Source: Streptomyces antnestii | GTDB lineage: Bacteria > Actinomycetota > Actinomycetes > Streptomycetales > Streptomycetaceae | NCBI RefSeq assembly: GCF_004005495.1 | Contig: NZ_RZYA01000008.1 | Span: 1 to 64,000, forward strand | DNA length: 64,000 nt | Direction of reading: 5' to 3' | Shown: positions 26,381-35,471 of the stretch, piece by piece | How positions within the stretch are numbered: the first letter of the stretch is position 1 | How the letters are laid out: each line of letters begins with the position of its first letter | Notes under the pieces: generated by a model | What the model was told of the DNA's origin: nothing | What the model saw: only the letters and a program-made list of their open reading frames with translations | Database searches by the model: none | Program-made: the position numbers and the translations under genes

Positions 26381-27515
26381 CTGAGCTGCCGCGGGCCAGC
26401 AACAGGCAGGCGGCGCCGCGGGCGTGCTCGATGTCCCGCCAGGGCGCCACGGTGATCTCCGGGTCGCGCAGCGGCTCGATCACCCCTGCGGCCGCCGCGG
26501 CCTCGAAGGACGGGCCGAGGAACGGCCACAGCACATGCCCCTCGCCGATGACCTTGACCGCTTTGACCGCAAGGACGTTCACCACGCCGGCGACGCACCG
26601 GCCGAGCAGCGCGCCGGCCTCGGCGAGGATGGCGAGCACCGCGGGCTCACCGCGCTCCGCGGCCCCGACCAGGCCGGGCAGCCCCTCGCCCAGGCCCGAC
26701 ACGCCCGCGCGTCGGGCCTGTTCGACGAGCGCCGACTGCCCGGCCAGGGCCTGCAGACACCCGCGGTTGCCGCAGGTGCAGCGGGGTCCGGCGGGGTCGA
26801 CGGGCAGATGGCCGAACTCGCCGGACGAGCCGTCCGCCCCGCACTGGACGCTGCGCCCGAGGACGACGCCCAGGCCGAGTCCGTCGCCGATGCCGAGGAC
26901 GAGGAAGTCGTCGCGTTCCCGGCCCATGCCGAAGAGCAGTTCGGCGGTCGTGCTCGCCCGCAGGTCGTTGTCGACGAGCACCGGTACGGGCAGCCGGCGG
27001 GCGAGTTCCCGGCCGAGGGGCAGCTCGCGCCAGCCCATGATTCCGGAGAGCCGCACGACGCCCGATTCCGGGTCCGTCATGCCGGGGACGGCGACTCCGA
27101 TCCCGCGTACGGGCGTGGTGTGCCGCCGCGCGTCGATCTCCCGGAGCAGGGTCTCGACCAGCAGCGGTACGGGCGCGTCCGCGATGCGCAGCGGCAGTCG
27201 GAACTCGTCGACGATCTGCCCGTCGAGCCCCACGACGACACCGGCGAGATGGTCCACCGCGATGCGCACACCGAGGACATGGGCCGCGTCGGGCACCAAC
27301 TGGAGCGGCACGCGCGGGCGTCCGGTGCCCGACGTGCGGGGCGGGAGTTCCCGCAGGAACCCTTCGGCGAGCAGCCGGCGCGTGTGCTCGGTGACGGTCG
27401 CCGCGCCGAGGCCTAGCCGGTGGGCGATCTCGGCCCGTCCGAGGGGCCCGGCCGCCCCGAGGAGGGCGAGGATCTCGGTCCTGGTCAGATCCCCGCGGAC
27501 CTGGCGTCTCGTCAT
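26352..27515 (-). CDS. ROK-family transcriptional regulator
   Basis: This 387-aa protein joins an N-terminal winged helix (GRAEIAHRLGLGAATVTEHTRR in the first 50 residues) to a ROK sugar-kinase-like domain. The zinc-binding motif CTCGNRGCLQ is intact, and the GIGDGLGLGVVLG segment corresponds to the ROK repeat region. The ATG at 27515 has GGGGG 5 nt upstream and is preferred to the ATG at 27527. ROK repressors respond to sugars. It sits between the GH85 gene and the sugar ABC operon, so it probably represses both in the absence of a glycan-derived sugar. Its last codons overlap the operator-like palindromes. Confidence 0.9.
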   Translation of the reverse strand: MTRRQVRGDLTRTEILALLGAAGPLGRAEIAHRLGLGAATVTEHTRRLLAEGFLRELPPRTSGTGRPRVPLQLVPDAAHVLGVRIAVDHLAGVVVGLDGQIVDEFRLPLRIADAPVPLLVETLLREIDARRHTTPVRGIGVAVPGMTDPESGVVRLSGIMGWRELPLGRELARRLPVPVLVDNDLRASTTAELLFGMGRERDDFLVLGIGDGLGLGVVLGRSVQCGADGSSGEFGHLPVDPAGPRCTCGNRGCLQALAGQSALVEQARRAGVSGLGEGLPGLVGAAERGEPAVLAILAEAGALLGRCVAGVVNVLAVKAVKVIGEGHVLWPFLGPSFEAAAAAGVIEPLRDPEITVAPWRDIEHARGAACLLLARGSSELKRFSSVD

Positions 27516-27677
27516 CTCATCCCCCATCGTGCCGCCGCACTCACCGTGCGAAGGACCTTGACGTCCGACCTTTGGCGATCCTACTGTCCGGCTTTACTCG
27601 GTGCCGAAGAAAGTCGCCACGCACCACCGCACCAGCCCAACCGGCCGCCGTACGGCGGTACTTATGGAGGTCAGAGG

Positions 27678-28967
27678 ATGCGAAAGCGTGCCGCTCAGCT
27701 GGTCAGCGTCTCGGTCGCGGGGGCGCTCGTCGCACTCGCCGGCTGCGGTGGACAGTCATCGGGAGGCGGCGGAGGCCATAAGAGCTCCGATGGATCGGTG
27801 ACGCTCAGCTGGCAGATGTGGGCGAGCGGCTCGGACGAGGAGAAGCAGCTGAAGCACCTCGCGTCGCTGGTCACCGAGGAACACCCCGACATCAAGGTCG
27901 ACCTCAGAACGGTCCCGTTCAAGGACTACTTCACCAAACTCCAGACGCAGGCCGCCGGCGGGGACGAGCCGTGCATCGTGAGCATGCAGAGCCTGCGGCT
28001 GCCCGGCTTCGCCGAACTCATGGAACCGCTCGACAGTCATCTGGGCAAGGCGGCCGTCTCGACGGACGGCATCGAACCGGCCGCGCTCAAGGCCCTGGAG
28101 CGGAACGGCAAGCAGTACGCCCTGCCGATGGACCTCGCCACGATGCTGATGTACTACAACAAGGACGCGTTCGCGCGGGCGGGCGTCGCCGAGCCCGGCG
28201 CCGGCTGGACCGTGCAGGACTTCGAGAAGGACGCCAAGTCGCTGACGGGGAAGGGCAGAACGGGGTTCGGTCTGTCCTTCTCGGACCTCAACTCGCTGAC
28301 CATGGCGCTGACGTACAACGGTGCCCGGCCGGTCACCGCCGGCGGCAAGCCGCAGCTCGACGACCCGGCGATGGTCAAGGCCTTCACCTGGTACTCCTCG
28401 CTCGCCACCAAGGACAAGGCCGCCAGCGTGCCGGCGAGTTCGAGCGACGGCGGCTGGGCGGAGACCCAGTTCGTGAACGGCAACACCGCCATGGCGGTCG
28501 ACGGCACGTGGAACCTCGGATCGCACACGAGCGAGGCGAAGTTCAAGGTGGGTGTGGCGCCGATCCCCGCGGGGCCGGGCGGCTCGAAGACGTATGTGGC
28601 CAACTCCGGTTTCGGGATCTCCAAGGCGTGTGCGTACAAGGACGAGGCGGCCAAGGCAATCGGCGTGCTCACGGGACCCGAGGCGCAGAAGTACCTCGCC
28701 GGCCAGGGCCGGGTCTTCCCTGCGCGGACCGACGCCAAGGCCGACTACGAGAAGTTCCTCACCGGGCAGGACGCGGGCAGCGCGGGCACGGTCAAGGCCG
28801 GCATGAAGGCTGTCCGCGACGGCCTGGCGGGCGGTGAGCCCTTCGTCGGCACGGAGAACTGGGACGAGGTCAACACCCTGTTCAGCCAGTACCTGTTGGA
28901 GGCCTACACCGGCTCGAAGACCGCGAAGCAGGCCCTGACGACCATCCAGCAGAAGGCGGCTCACTGA
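27678..28967 (+). CDS. CUT1-type ABC sugar-binding lipoprotein
   Basis: This 429-aa extracellular solute-binding protein (family 1) has a lipoprotein signal with Cys23 in ALAGC, then a Gly/Ser linker. The mature domain shows the family pattern: VTLSWQMWASG, LMYYNKDAFARAGV and GNTAMAVDGTWNLGSH. The ATG at 27678 follows GAGGTCAGAGG. It heads an operon with two permeases and an alpha-fucosidase, so an oligosaccharide released from glycoprotein glycans is a likely ligand. Confidence 0.92.
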   Translation: MRKRAAQLVSVSVAGALVALAGCGGQSSGGGGGHKSSDGSVTLSWQMWASGSDEEKQLKHLASLVTEEHPDIKVDLRTVPFKDYFTKLQTQAAGGDEPCIVSMQSLRLPGFAELMEPLDSHLGKAAVSTDGIEPAALKALERNGKQYALPMDLATMLMYYNKDAFARAGVAEPGAGWTVQDFEKDAKSLTGKGRTGFGLSFSDLNSLTMALTYNGARPVTAGGKPQLDDPAMVKAFTWYSSLATKDKAASVPASSSDGGWAETQFVNGNTAMAVDGTWNLGSHTSEAKFKVGVAPIPAGPGGSKTYVANSGFGISKACAYKDEAAKAIGVLTGPEAQKYLAGQGRVFPARTDAKADYEKFLTGQDAGSAGTVKAGMKAVRDGLAGGEPFVGTENWDEVNTLFSQYLLEAYTGSKTAKQALTTIQQKAAH

Positions 28968-28969
28968 CC

Positions 28970-29914
28970 GTGGCGATTCAGGAGATCCGCCGGCCCGCGA
29001 GGGCCGGCGCGCCGCGGCCCGCCGGGCGCGACGGCGGGAGCCCCCGCAAGCGGGAGCGCTGGTACGCCTACGGGTTCCTCTCCCCGGGGATCATCGGGCT
29101 CACCGTCTTCACCCTGTTCCCGGTCGCCATGGCGGTCGTGATGAGCCTGTACGACTGGCCGGTCTTCGGGGAACGGTCCTTCGTCGGGCTCGACAACTTC
29201 CGGTATCTGCTGTCCGGGGACCCCACGTTCCTGGTCTCGGTGCGCAACACGTTCGTCTTCACGGCACTGTTCCTGCCGCTGAACGTGCTGCTCTCGCTGG
29301 GCCTCGCGTTCTGGATCTCGAAGAGCCGGTGGCGCGGTTTCTTCCGCGTCCTGTTCTTCGTCCCGGCCATCACGCCGATGGTGGTCAACGCGGTGATCTG
29401 GAAGCTGCTCTACCAGCCCGGCGGTGTCATCGACCACTATGCCGCCAGCTGGTTCGGCATCGACGCGCCGAACTTCCTCGCCGATCCGGGCACGGCGATG
29501 CTCGCCGTCGTCGCCATGAGCGTCTGGCAGGGCATCGGCTACAACATCATCGTGTTCTCCGCCGCCATCGACGAACTGCCGCAGTCGGTGCTCGAAGCGG
29601 CCGAGATCGACGGGGCCGTGGGGATCCGGAAGTTCCTCCGCGTCCAGCTGCCGCTGATGTCCCCGGCCGTCTTCTTCGTCACCACCATGACCATGATCAC
29701 GTCGATGCAGGTCTTCACCCAGACCTACATCCTGACCAAGGGCGGGCCGGGCGACTCGACCGTGACGATGGTGCAGAACGTGTACGAGAACGGCTTCGTC
29801 TCCCGCGACCTCGGCATCGCCGCCGCGGGCGCCTGGATCCTCTTCGCCGTCATCCTGCTGATCACCGCCGTGCAGTTCCTCGCCCAGAGGCGGTGGGTGC
29901 ACTATGAGCACTGA
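28970..29914 (+). CDS. sugar ABC transporter permease (MalF-type)
   Basis: This 314-aa membrane protein has six main hydrophobic segments and the EAA loop EAAEIDGAVGIRKFLRVQLP. The N-terminal 20 residues are basic and Pro/Gly-rich. The GTG start lies two bases after the binding-protein stop, so translation is coupled. It should pair with the MalG-type permease whose ATG overlaps its end by 11 bp. Confidence 0.92.
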   Translation: MAIQEIRRPARAGAPRPAGRDGGSPRKRERWYAYGFLSPGIIGLTVFTLFPVAMAVVMSLYDWPVFGERSFVGLDNFRYLLSGDPTFLVSVRNTFVFTALFLPLNVLLSLGLAFWISKSRWRGFFRVLFFVPAITPMVVNAVIWKLLYQPGGVIDHYAASWFGIDAPNFLADPGTAMLAVVAMSVWQGIGYNIIVFSAAIDELPQSVLEAAEIDGAVGIRKFLRVQLPLMSPAVFFVTTMTMITSMQVFTQTYILTKGGPGDSTVTMVQNVYENGFVSRDLGIAAAGAWILFAVILLITAVQFLAQRRWVHYEH

Positions 29915-30764
29915 GTCCACAGCCCGCCTTGCCCGACCGGGTCGCACCGTGCGCACCGTCGTGTCCCATGTCCTGCTCGGCCTGGTGGCCCTGCTGTTCC
30001 TCGCGCCGGTGCTGTACGCGGTGGCCACGGCGCTCAAGCCGCCCGGGGAGACGTTCACCAGTCCCCCGTCGCTGATGGGCTCCGAACTGCGCTGGCGGAA
30101 CTTCGCCGACGTCTTCGACTATCTGCCGTTCCAGCGCTTCATCCTGAACGGTCTGCTGGTCGCCACGGTCGGCACGGTCGTGGTGCTGGCCGCCTCCTCC
30201 CTCGGCGCCTACGCGTTCGCCCGGCTGAGGTGGCGGGGCCGGGAGGGCCTGTTCGTGGTCTTTCTGGCGACGCTGATGGTCCCTCAGGAAGTCCTGGTGG
30301 TCCCCATGTTCATCCTCATGCAGGAGTTCGGCTGGGTGAACAGCTTCCAGGCGCTGATCTTCCCGTGGGCGTTCACCGCGTTCGGCACGTTCCTGCTGCG
30401 GCAGTTCTTCCGCGGCATCCCGTACGAACTGCAGGAGGCCGCCACGCTCGACGGCTGCTCCCCGCTGCGGACGTTCCTGTCCGTCATGCTGCCGATCGCC
30501 CGTCCCGCCCTCGGCGTGCTCGCCGTCTTCACGTTCATCAACTACTGGAACAGCTTCCTGTGGCCGCTGATCACCGTGAACGACATCAACTCGCTCGGCA
30601 CCGTCCCGGTCGGCCTCTCCCTGTTCTTCGGCCAGAACGGCGACCACTGGCATCTGGTGATGGCCGCGTCGGTGATCTCGCTCGTACCGACCCTGCTGCT
30701 GCTCATCGCCCTCCAGAAGCACCTGGTCAAGGGCATCGCGGCCACGGGTATCGCCGGCCGCTGA
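29904..30764 (+). CDS. sugar ABC transporter permease (MalG-type)
   Basis: This 286-aa membrane protein has about six hydrophobic segments and the EAA loop EAATLDGCSPLRTFLSVMLP. It is the inner-membrane partner of the MalF-type permease. No ATPase gene is present in the operon; in Streptomyces such CUT1 systems usually share the ATPase MsiK encoded elsewhere. A fucosidase gene follows directly. Confidence 0.92.
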   Translation: MSTESTARLARPGRTVRTVVSHVLLGLVALLFLAPVLYAVATALKPPGETFTSPPSLMGSELRWRNFADVFDYLPFQRFILNGLLVATVGTVVVLAASSLGAYAFARLRWRGREGLFVVFLATLMVPQEVLVVPMFILMQEFGWVNSFQALIFPWAFTAFGTFLLRQFFRGIPYELQEAATLDGCSPLRTFLSVMLPIARPALGVLAVFTFINYWNSFLWPLITVNDINSLGTVPVGLSLFFGQNGDHWHLVMAASVISLVPTLLLLIALQKHLVKGIAATGIAGR

Positions 30765-30803
30765 ACCGGCCCGCCGACCCGGCCCTTCCTCAAGGAGGCT
30801 CTC

Positions 30804-32171
30804 CTGCTGCTCTTCGACCGCCGCACCGGCCCCGACCTCGGCACCGAGGCGCCCGTCTACCCGTCCACCGAGGTGCCGAAGTGGTACGCCGACGCCAAGA
30901 TCGGTGTGTTCGTCCACTGGGGGATCTACTCGGTGCCCGCCTGGGGCACCCCCCTCGAACCCGGCGCCCACACCCCCGTCGAGCTCGAGTTCGTCCACCA
31001 CCCCTACGCGGAGTGGTACGCCAACACCGTGCGCATCCCGTCGTCACCGACCCGCCGCTTCCACGAGAGCACCTACGGCGTGGGGACCTCGTACGAGGAT
31101 CTGGCCGACCGGTGGACGACGGAGCGCTTCGACCCCGACGCGTGGATGTCCCTGTTCGCCGAGTGCGGGGCACGCTATGTCGTGCCCACGGCCAAGCACC
31201 ACGACGGGTTCTGCCTGTGGGACTCGGCGACGACCCCGTTCACCGCGGCGCGCCGTGGCCCCCGCCGGGACCTGATGGCGGAGCTGAGCGGGGCCGCGCG
31301 CCGGCGCGGGCTGCGGTTCGGGGTGTACTACTCGGGGGCGCTCGACTGGCACGCCGGCACGTTCCCGCCGATCCGCTCGCTCACCGACCTGTTCGAACTG
31401 CGCCGCAACGACCGCGCGTTCGCCGACTACGCCCACGCACAGCTCACCGAGCTGATCGAGCGGTTCCGCCCCGACTACCTGTGGAACGACATCGACTGGC
31501 CGGACAGCGGCAAGGGACGCGGCCAGAAGGACCTCGCCGCACTGTTCACCCACTATCTGGAACACGTGCCGGACGGTCTGGTCAACGACCGCTGGGGAGT
31601 GCCCTGTTTCACCGTTCCCACCCGGGAGTACGTGAGCGAGGAGCGGCGGTCGGAGCGTGTGTGGGAGGCGTGCCGCGGGCTCGGGCAGTCCTTCGGCCAC
31701 AACGCCGTCGAGGACGACCGGCATCTCATCAGCGGCACGGAACTCGTGCACCTGCTCGTCGACACCGTCGCCAAGAACGGCAACCTGCTCCTCAACGTCG
31801 GCCCGCGGGCGGACGGTTCACTGCCGGAGAACCAGGTGGAGCGGCTGCACGCGCTGCGCCGCTGGCTCGCGGTCAACACGGCGGCGATCCACGGCACCCG
31901 GCCGTGGCGGCGGCACGCGGAACCGGCAGGGCACCCCGTCCGCTACACCACGGCCGGCGGCACCCTGTTCGTCACCGACCTCGACCCTGGCGCGGGCGGG
32001 ACACCCCTGCCCGCCGACATCACCGCCCTCGCGGCGGGGCGTCCGGCGGCCTGGCTGACCCCGGGCGGCCACGCGCCCGCGACGATCGACAGGGACGGAA
32101 GGGCGCCGGTGCCGGAGTCGCTGCACGACAGCGAGGCGGCGGTGCTGGCGATCGAGTCGGGCGCGGGGTGA
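30804..32171 (+). CDS. alpha-L-fucosidase, GH29
   Basis: This enzyme of about 456 aa should remove fucose from oligosaccharides in the cytoplasm, since no signal peptide is seen. GH29 hallmarks are KWYADAKIGVFVHWGIYSVP at the N-terminus, AKHHDGFCLWDS, and the nucleophile region YLWNDIDW. The start is uncertain: a perfect AAGGAGG at 30792-30798 is followed 5 and 8 nt later only by CTG codons (30804, 30807). The first ordinary start is GTG at 30873, which lacks a ribosome site and would begin right at PKWYADAK. Either CTG initiation or a weak GTG start applies. It is the last gene of the glycan importer operon. Confidence 0.85.
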   Translation: MLLFDRRTGPDLGTEAPVYPSTEVPKWYADAKIGVFVHWGIYSVPAWGTPLEPGAHTPVELEFVHHPYAEWYANTVRIPSSPTRRFHESTYGVGTSYEDLADRWTTERFDPDAWMSLFAECGARYVVPTAKHHDGFCLWDSATTPFTAARRGPRRDLMAELSGAARRRGLRFGVYYSGALDWHAGTFPPIRSLTDLFELRRNDRAFADYAHAQLTELIERFRPDYLWNDIDWPDSGKGRGQKDLAALFTHYLEHVPDGLVNDRWGVPCFTVPTREYVSEERRSERVWEACRGLGQSFGHNAVEDDRHLISGTELVHLLVDTVAKNGNLLLNVGPRADGSLPENQVERLHALRRWLAVNTAAIHGTRPWRRHAEPAGHPVRYTTAGGTLFVTDLDPGAGGTPLPADITALAAGRPAAWLTPGGHAPATIDRDGRAPVPESLHDSEAAVLAIESGAG

Positions 32172-32223
32172 CGGAGGGGTCCGTGAGGGCGCCGCGACGG
32201 GACCACACCTGCCCCCTTACGAC

Positions 32224-33348
32224 TTACGACGTCCGGGCCGAAGGAAACGGGGCCGAAGGTGTGAAGCCCGGCGGGTGCAGGGTCAACGTGGGCAGTGGGT
32301 TGGGGGGCTTGGTCGGGGCTCCCGGCGGCGGCGCCTTCGGGGAGCTCTTGTCGTCGGAGGGGCTGCTGTCCGGCGAGGGGATGGTGGAGGGCTTCGGCTT
32401 CTTGCCACCCTTCCCCTCCTTGGCGCCCTTGCTCCCCTTGCCGCTCTCCTTCCCCTTCTCCTTCCTGTCCGGCGTGTGCGTCGACGGAATGTCTGCGGCC
32501 GGCTCTCCCGTCGTCGGCACCGCCTGGTCCGAGTAGACCCGCATCCAGCTCAGCACCAACTCCAGGTACGCGTCGGAGTGGTTGTAGGCGAGCACGGCCC
32601 TGCGGATGCCCTCGTCCCGCGTCAGGTCGCCGCCCGCCTGGCACAGATAGCGGCCCGCCGCCAGCCAGGCGTCGTCGATCTGGTGCGGGTCGGCCACCCC
32701 GTCGTGGTTGCCGTCGCTGCCCCAGCGGCGCCACGTGGAGGGGATGAACTGGGCGGGGCCCACGGCACGGTCCCAGGTGCGGTCCCCGTCCCAGGCGCCG
32801 TTGTCGGTGTCGTGGATGGCCGCCACGCCCGGACTGCCGTCAAGTCGCGGACCGAGTATGGGACTTCGCGTGCGGCCCCGCGCGTCCAGGGCGCCGCCCC
32901 GGGCATGTCCTGACTCCACGCGGCCGATCGCCGCGAGCAGGGGCATGGGGATTCCGCACTGCGGAGACTCCGATGCCAGGGCCCGCACGGCACCCCGGTA
33001 CGCCTCCAGGACGCGGCCGGGTATCCCGTACACCGCGGGGACGCTCCGCAGCAGAGGTTCGGCGGCGCTGTTCTTGTGTCCCTTCCCGCCCGCGTCCTCG
33101 AAGGGCACCGGGCGCGTGTCCGGTATCACCGTCGGCGCGTCGGGATACAGCGGCGGGCTGCCGCCGCCCGGCTGGGACCGCGTAAATGACGGGCTTGTGG
33201 CCGCCGCGGGCGACATGACCGCCAGCTGCCAGACCGTCGCCGTCGCCATGCCGCCCGTCGCGGCCACGGCGATGGCCCCGGTGAGGATCCGGTACCAGAG
33301 CAGGGACCGGCGCCGCTTGCCGTTGTCCTTCGCGAGGGGAATGCTCAT
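32224..33348 (-). CDS. lytic transglycosylase-like muramidase with membrane anchor
   Basis: This 374-aa protein has an N-terminal transmembrane/signal segment (about residues 20-45), a lytic transglycosylase domain and a Lys-Gly-rich then Pro/Ser-rich tail (about 290-374). The catalytic glutamate is Glu145 in IGRVESGHA; AVGPAQFIPSTWRRWG and the AYNHSDAYLELVLSWM stretch match the MltB/SLT family. It should cut peptidoglycan glycan strands outside the membrane. The ATG at 33348 is taken; a GTG at 33357 that overlaps the stop of the preceding lipoprotein gene is an alternative. It is the last gene of the Liv-like operon, an unusual partner for a transporter. Confidence 0.87.
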   Translation of the reverse strand: MSIPLAKDNGKRRRSLLWYRILTGAIAVAATGGMATATVWQLAVMSPAAATSPSFTRSQPGGGSPPLYPDAPTVIPDTRPVPFEDAGGKGHKNSAAEPLLRSVPAVYGIPGRVLEAYRGAVRALASESPQCGIPMPLLAAIGRVESGHARGGALDARGRTRSPILGPRLDGSPGVAAIHDTDNGAWDGDRTWDRAVGPAQFIPSTWRRWGSDGNHDGVADPHQIDDAWLAAGRYLCQAGGDLTRDEGIRRAVLAYNHSDAYLELVLSWMRVYSDQAVPTTGEPAADIPSTHTPDRKEKGKESGKGSKGAKEGKGGKKPKPSTIPSPDSSPSDDKSSPKAPPPGAPTKPPNPLPTLTLHPPGFTPSAPFPSARTS

Positions 33349-33353
33349 GCGGC

Positions 33354-34757
33354 TCACCAGCAGAACGCCTTTCCACCGGACATCGCCATCCACCCGCCGC
33401 CCGCACCCCGCATGGCGAAGGCGCACCTGGTGTCCTTGGAGCCCTGGCCCGCGACGTACGTCAGCGGGACGGTCAGCCCGTCGAAGGTCTGGCCCCGGAA
33501 GGTGGTGAGCTCCTTGATCAGGCCGGCCCTGGTGATCTCCCCGGCGCCGCGTGCCGCCTTCTCGAACACCTTCGCCGAGGCCCAGCCCTGCGCGGCCGCG
33601 GGTCCTGGCGCCTTCCCGTCGCCGTACCTGCTCCAGGCGGAGGTGAACGGGGCCGAGCCGGGCGCCGACGACCCCTTGAAGGGGAACACGGGGGTCACTG
33701 CCAGTACGTTCTTGAGGCCGGGCTTGGAGGCGGTGGCGCCGTCCACCGTCGCACCCGGCTGCAGGAACTGCGGGGAGAAGTTCTGCCGGCTGCAGGACGA
33801 GGCGACTCTGCTCACGGTGTTGGGGTCCCCCGCGACCAGCATCAGCTGGACGCCCGCGTTGCGCGCCTGGATGCACTCGGCCGTGAAGTCGGGCTGGGTC
33901 ACCGAGATCTTCGCGCTGTACACGGGGTCGAGGCCATAGCGCTTGGCCGCGTTGCCACTGCCGAAGAAGCGCTCGTACACGTGGGTGCACGCGTCGGAGT
34001 CGGTGCAGATGAGGGCCCCGAGCTTCTTGCCCTTGCCGTACTTCGCGCCGACCTGGGCGAGGCCGTCGAGCACGGAGTTGGTGCCGGGGCACTCACTGAA
34101 CAGCATCGGGCTCTCGTTCCACGCCGTGGTGGAGCAGTCGCCGCCGATGACGGGGACCTTCTTCTGCTCGACGTAGCTCCGCCACGCGTTCATGGTCTGG
34201 GTGGTGGTGAACGAGGCGACGATCGCGACGGCCTTGCGCTGCTCGACCAGCTCCTGCATCTGGCTGCGTCCCTTGGAGGCGTCGCCGCCGTCGTCCATGA
34301 CGATCACCTGGACCTTGCGGCCGTTGATGCCGCCGCCCGCGTTGACGGTCGCCGCCCAGGCCTGCAGCGCGCGCGGGCCCTGCGCGAAGGCAACGCCGCC
34401 GGGTCCCGATGTCGTGCCGACACTGCCGATGACGATGGGGCCGCCCCCGCCCTTGGCGCCCGGCTTTCCGCCGCCGCCGGAGGCGGAGCCCCCGCCACCG
34501 CCGCCACCACCGCCGCCGCCGGTTCCCGACCCGCTCCCGGACGACCCGTCGGTCTTCGTGCCGCCGCCCGCCGCGGAGTCGGACGACCCGTCGGCGCCGA
34601 CAGCGCTGTCCGCACCGGCGGCTCCGGTGGCGACGTTCCCGCCGCTGCCGACGGAGCGCACGACGGTGTCATGATCGACCCGGCTGCCGCAGGCGGCGAG
34701 CACCAGGCTCAGCACACCCACGGCCGCCAGGGTGGCGCGCCTACGAATGGGGGTCAT
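33354..34757 (-). CDS. LivK-like ABC substrate-binding lipoprotein
   Basis: This 467-aa protein has a lipobox (LAAC, Cys23) followed by a very long Ser/Gly linker with a run of about 11 glycines (residues 79-90 region). The type I periplasmic-binding fold starts near IVIGSVGTTSGPGG, and continues with NAGGGINGRKVQVIVMDDGG and an SFTTTQTMNAWR segment, as in branched-chain amino acid binding proteins. Its ligand is not known. It follows LivF by 18 bp on the same strand. The long linker suggests the domain stands far from the membrane, perhaps reaching through the cell wall. Confidence 0.9.
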   Translation of the reverse strand: MTPIRRRATLAAVGVLSLVLAACGSRVDHDTVVRSVGSGGNVATGAAGADSAVGADGSSDSAAGGGTKTDGSSGSGSGTGGGGGGGGGGGSASGGGGKPGAKGGGGPIVIGSVGTTSGPGGVAFAQGPRALQAWAATVNAGGGINGRKVQVIVMDDGGDASKGRSQMQELVEQRKAVAIVASFTTTQTMNAWRSYVEQKKVPVIGGDCSTTAWNESPMLFSECPGTNSVLDGLAQVGAKYGKGKKLGALICTDSDACTHVYERFFGSGNAAKRYGLDPVYSAKISVTQPDFTAECIQARNAGVQLMLVAGDPNTVSRVASSCSRQNFSPQFLQPGATVDGATASKPGLKNVLAVTPVFPFKGSSAPGSAPFTSAWSRYGDGKAPGPAAAQGWASAKVFEKAARGAGEITRAGLIKELTTFRGQTFDGLTVPLTYVAGQGSKDTRCAFAMRGAGGGWMAMSGGKAFCW

Positions 34758-34775
34758 GGGGTCTCTCCTCCATGG

Positions 34776-35471
34776 TCACGTGTGTGCGCCCAGGTACTGG
34801 GCGACCAGGCGGTCGCTGTCCAACTCGCCGGGCTCCCCGGCGAATTCGATGCGGCCCCGGTTCATCAGGTAGACGTAGTCGGCCAGTTCGAGGGCGCGGG
34901 AGACGTACTGCTCGACGAGGAGCAGTGCGCGGCCGTCGTCGGCGAGCCTGCCGAGGAACTCGAAGATCTCGTCGACGACGACGGGCGCGAGCCCCATCGA
35001 CACCTCGTCGAGGAGTACGTAGTCGGCCTCGGTGACGTAGGCGTGGGCGAGCGCCAGCATCTGCTGCTGGCCGCCGCTCAGCGAGCCCGCGAGCTGGCCG
35101 AGCTTCTGTCCGAGGACCGGGAACACGGAGACGGCGCGTTCGACGGCCTCCCCGACATCACCGCCGGCCGCCTGGATGAGGATGTTCTCCTTGACGGTCA
35201 GGGTCGGGAACACCCCGCGCCCTTCGGGGACATGGCAGACGCCGCTCCTGGCCAGGGTGTGGGCACGCTTGCCGGTGAGGTCCTCGCCGTCCACGCTCAG
35301 GCGTCCCGAGGTCGGCGCCAGGAGGCCGGAGGCCACCCGGAGCAGGGTCGTCTTGCCCGCGCCGTTGGTGCCGAGCAGGGCGACCACGGACTTCGGCGGG
35401 AGCCACAGACTGACGTCGCGCAGGACGCGCGCACCGCCGTATCCGGCGCTGATGCCGTCGAGTTGCAGCAC
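34776..35471 (-). CDS. LivF-type ABC ATPase
   Basis: This 231-aa ATPase has Walker A LGTNGAGKTT (33-42), signature LSGGQQQMLAL and Walker B DYVLLDEVSMGL. This Asp-Glu-Val-Ser variant is typical of LivF. The GTG start overlaps the stop of the LivG-type gene by one base. It should couple ATP hydrolysis to the fused LivH-LivM permease. Confidence 0.93.
   Translation of the reverse strand: MLQLDGISAGYGGARVLRDVSLWLPPKSVVALLGTNGAGKTTLLRVASGLLAPTSGRLSVDGEDLTGKRAHTLARSGVCHVPEGRGVFPTLTVKENILIQAAGGDVGEAVERAVSVFPVLGQKLGQLAGSLSGGQQQMLALAHAYVTEADYVLLDEVSMGLAPVVVDEIFEFLGRLADDGRALLLVEQYVSRALELADYVYLMNRGRIEFAGEPGELDSDRLVAQYLGAHT

Noticed and set aside
30230..32536. A 768-codon rightward frame over the permease and fucosidase
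   Set aside because: It is a shifted frame of two recognised genes with shadow composition.
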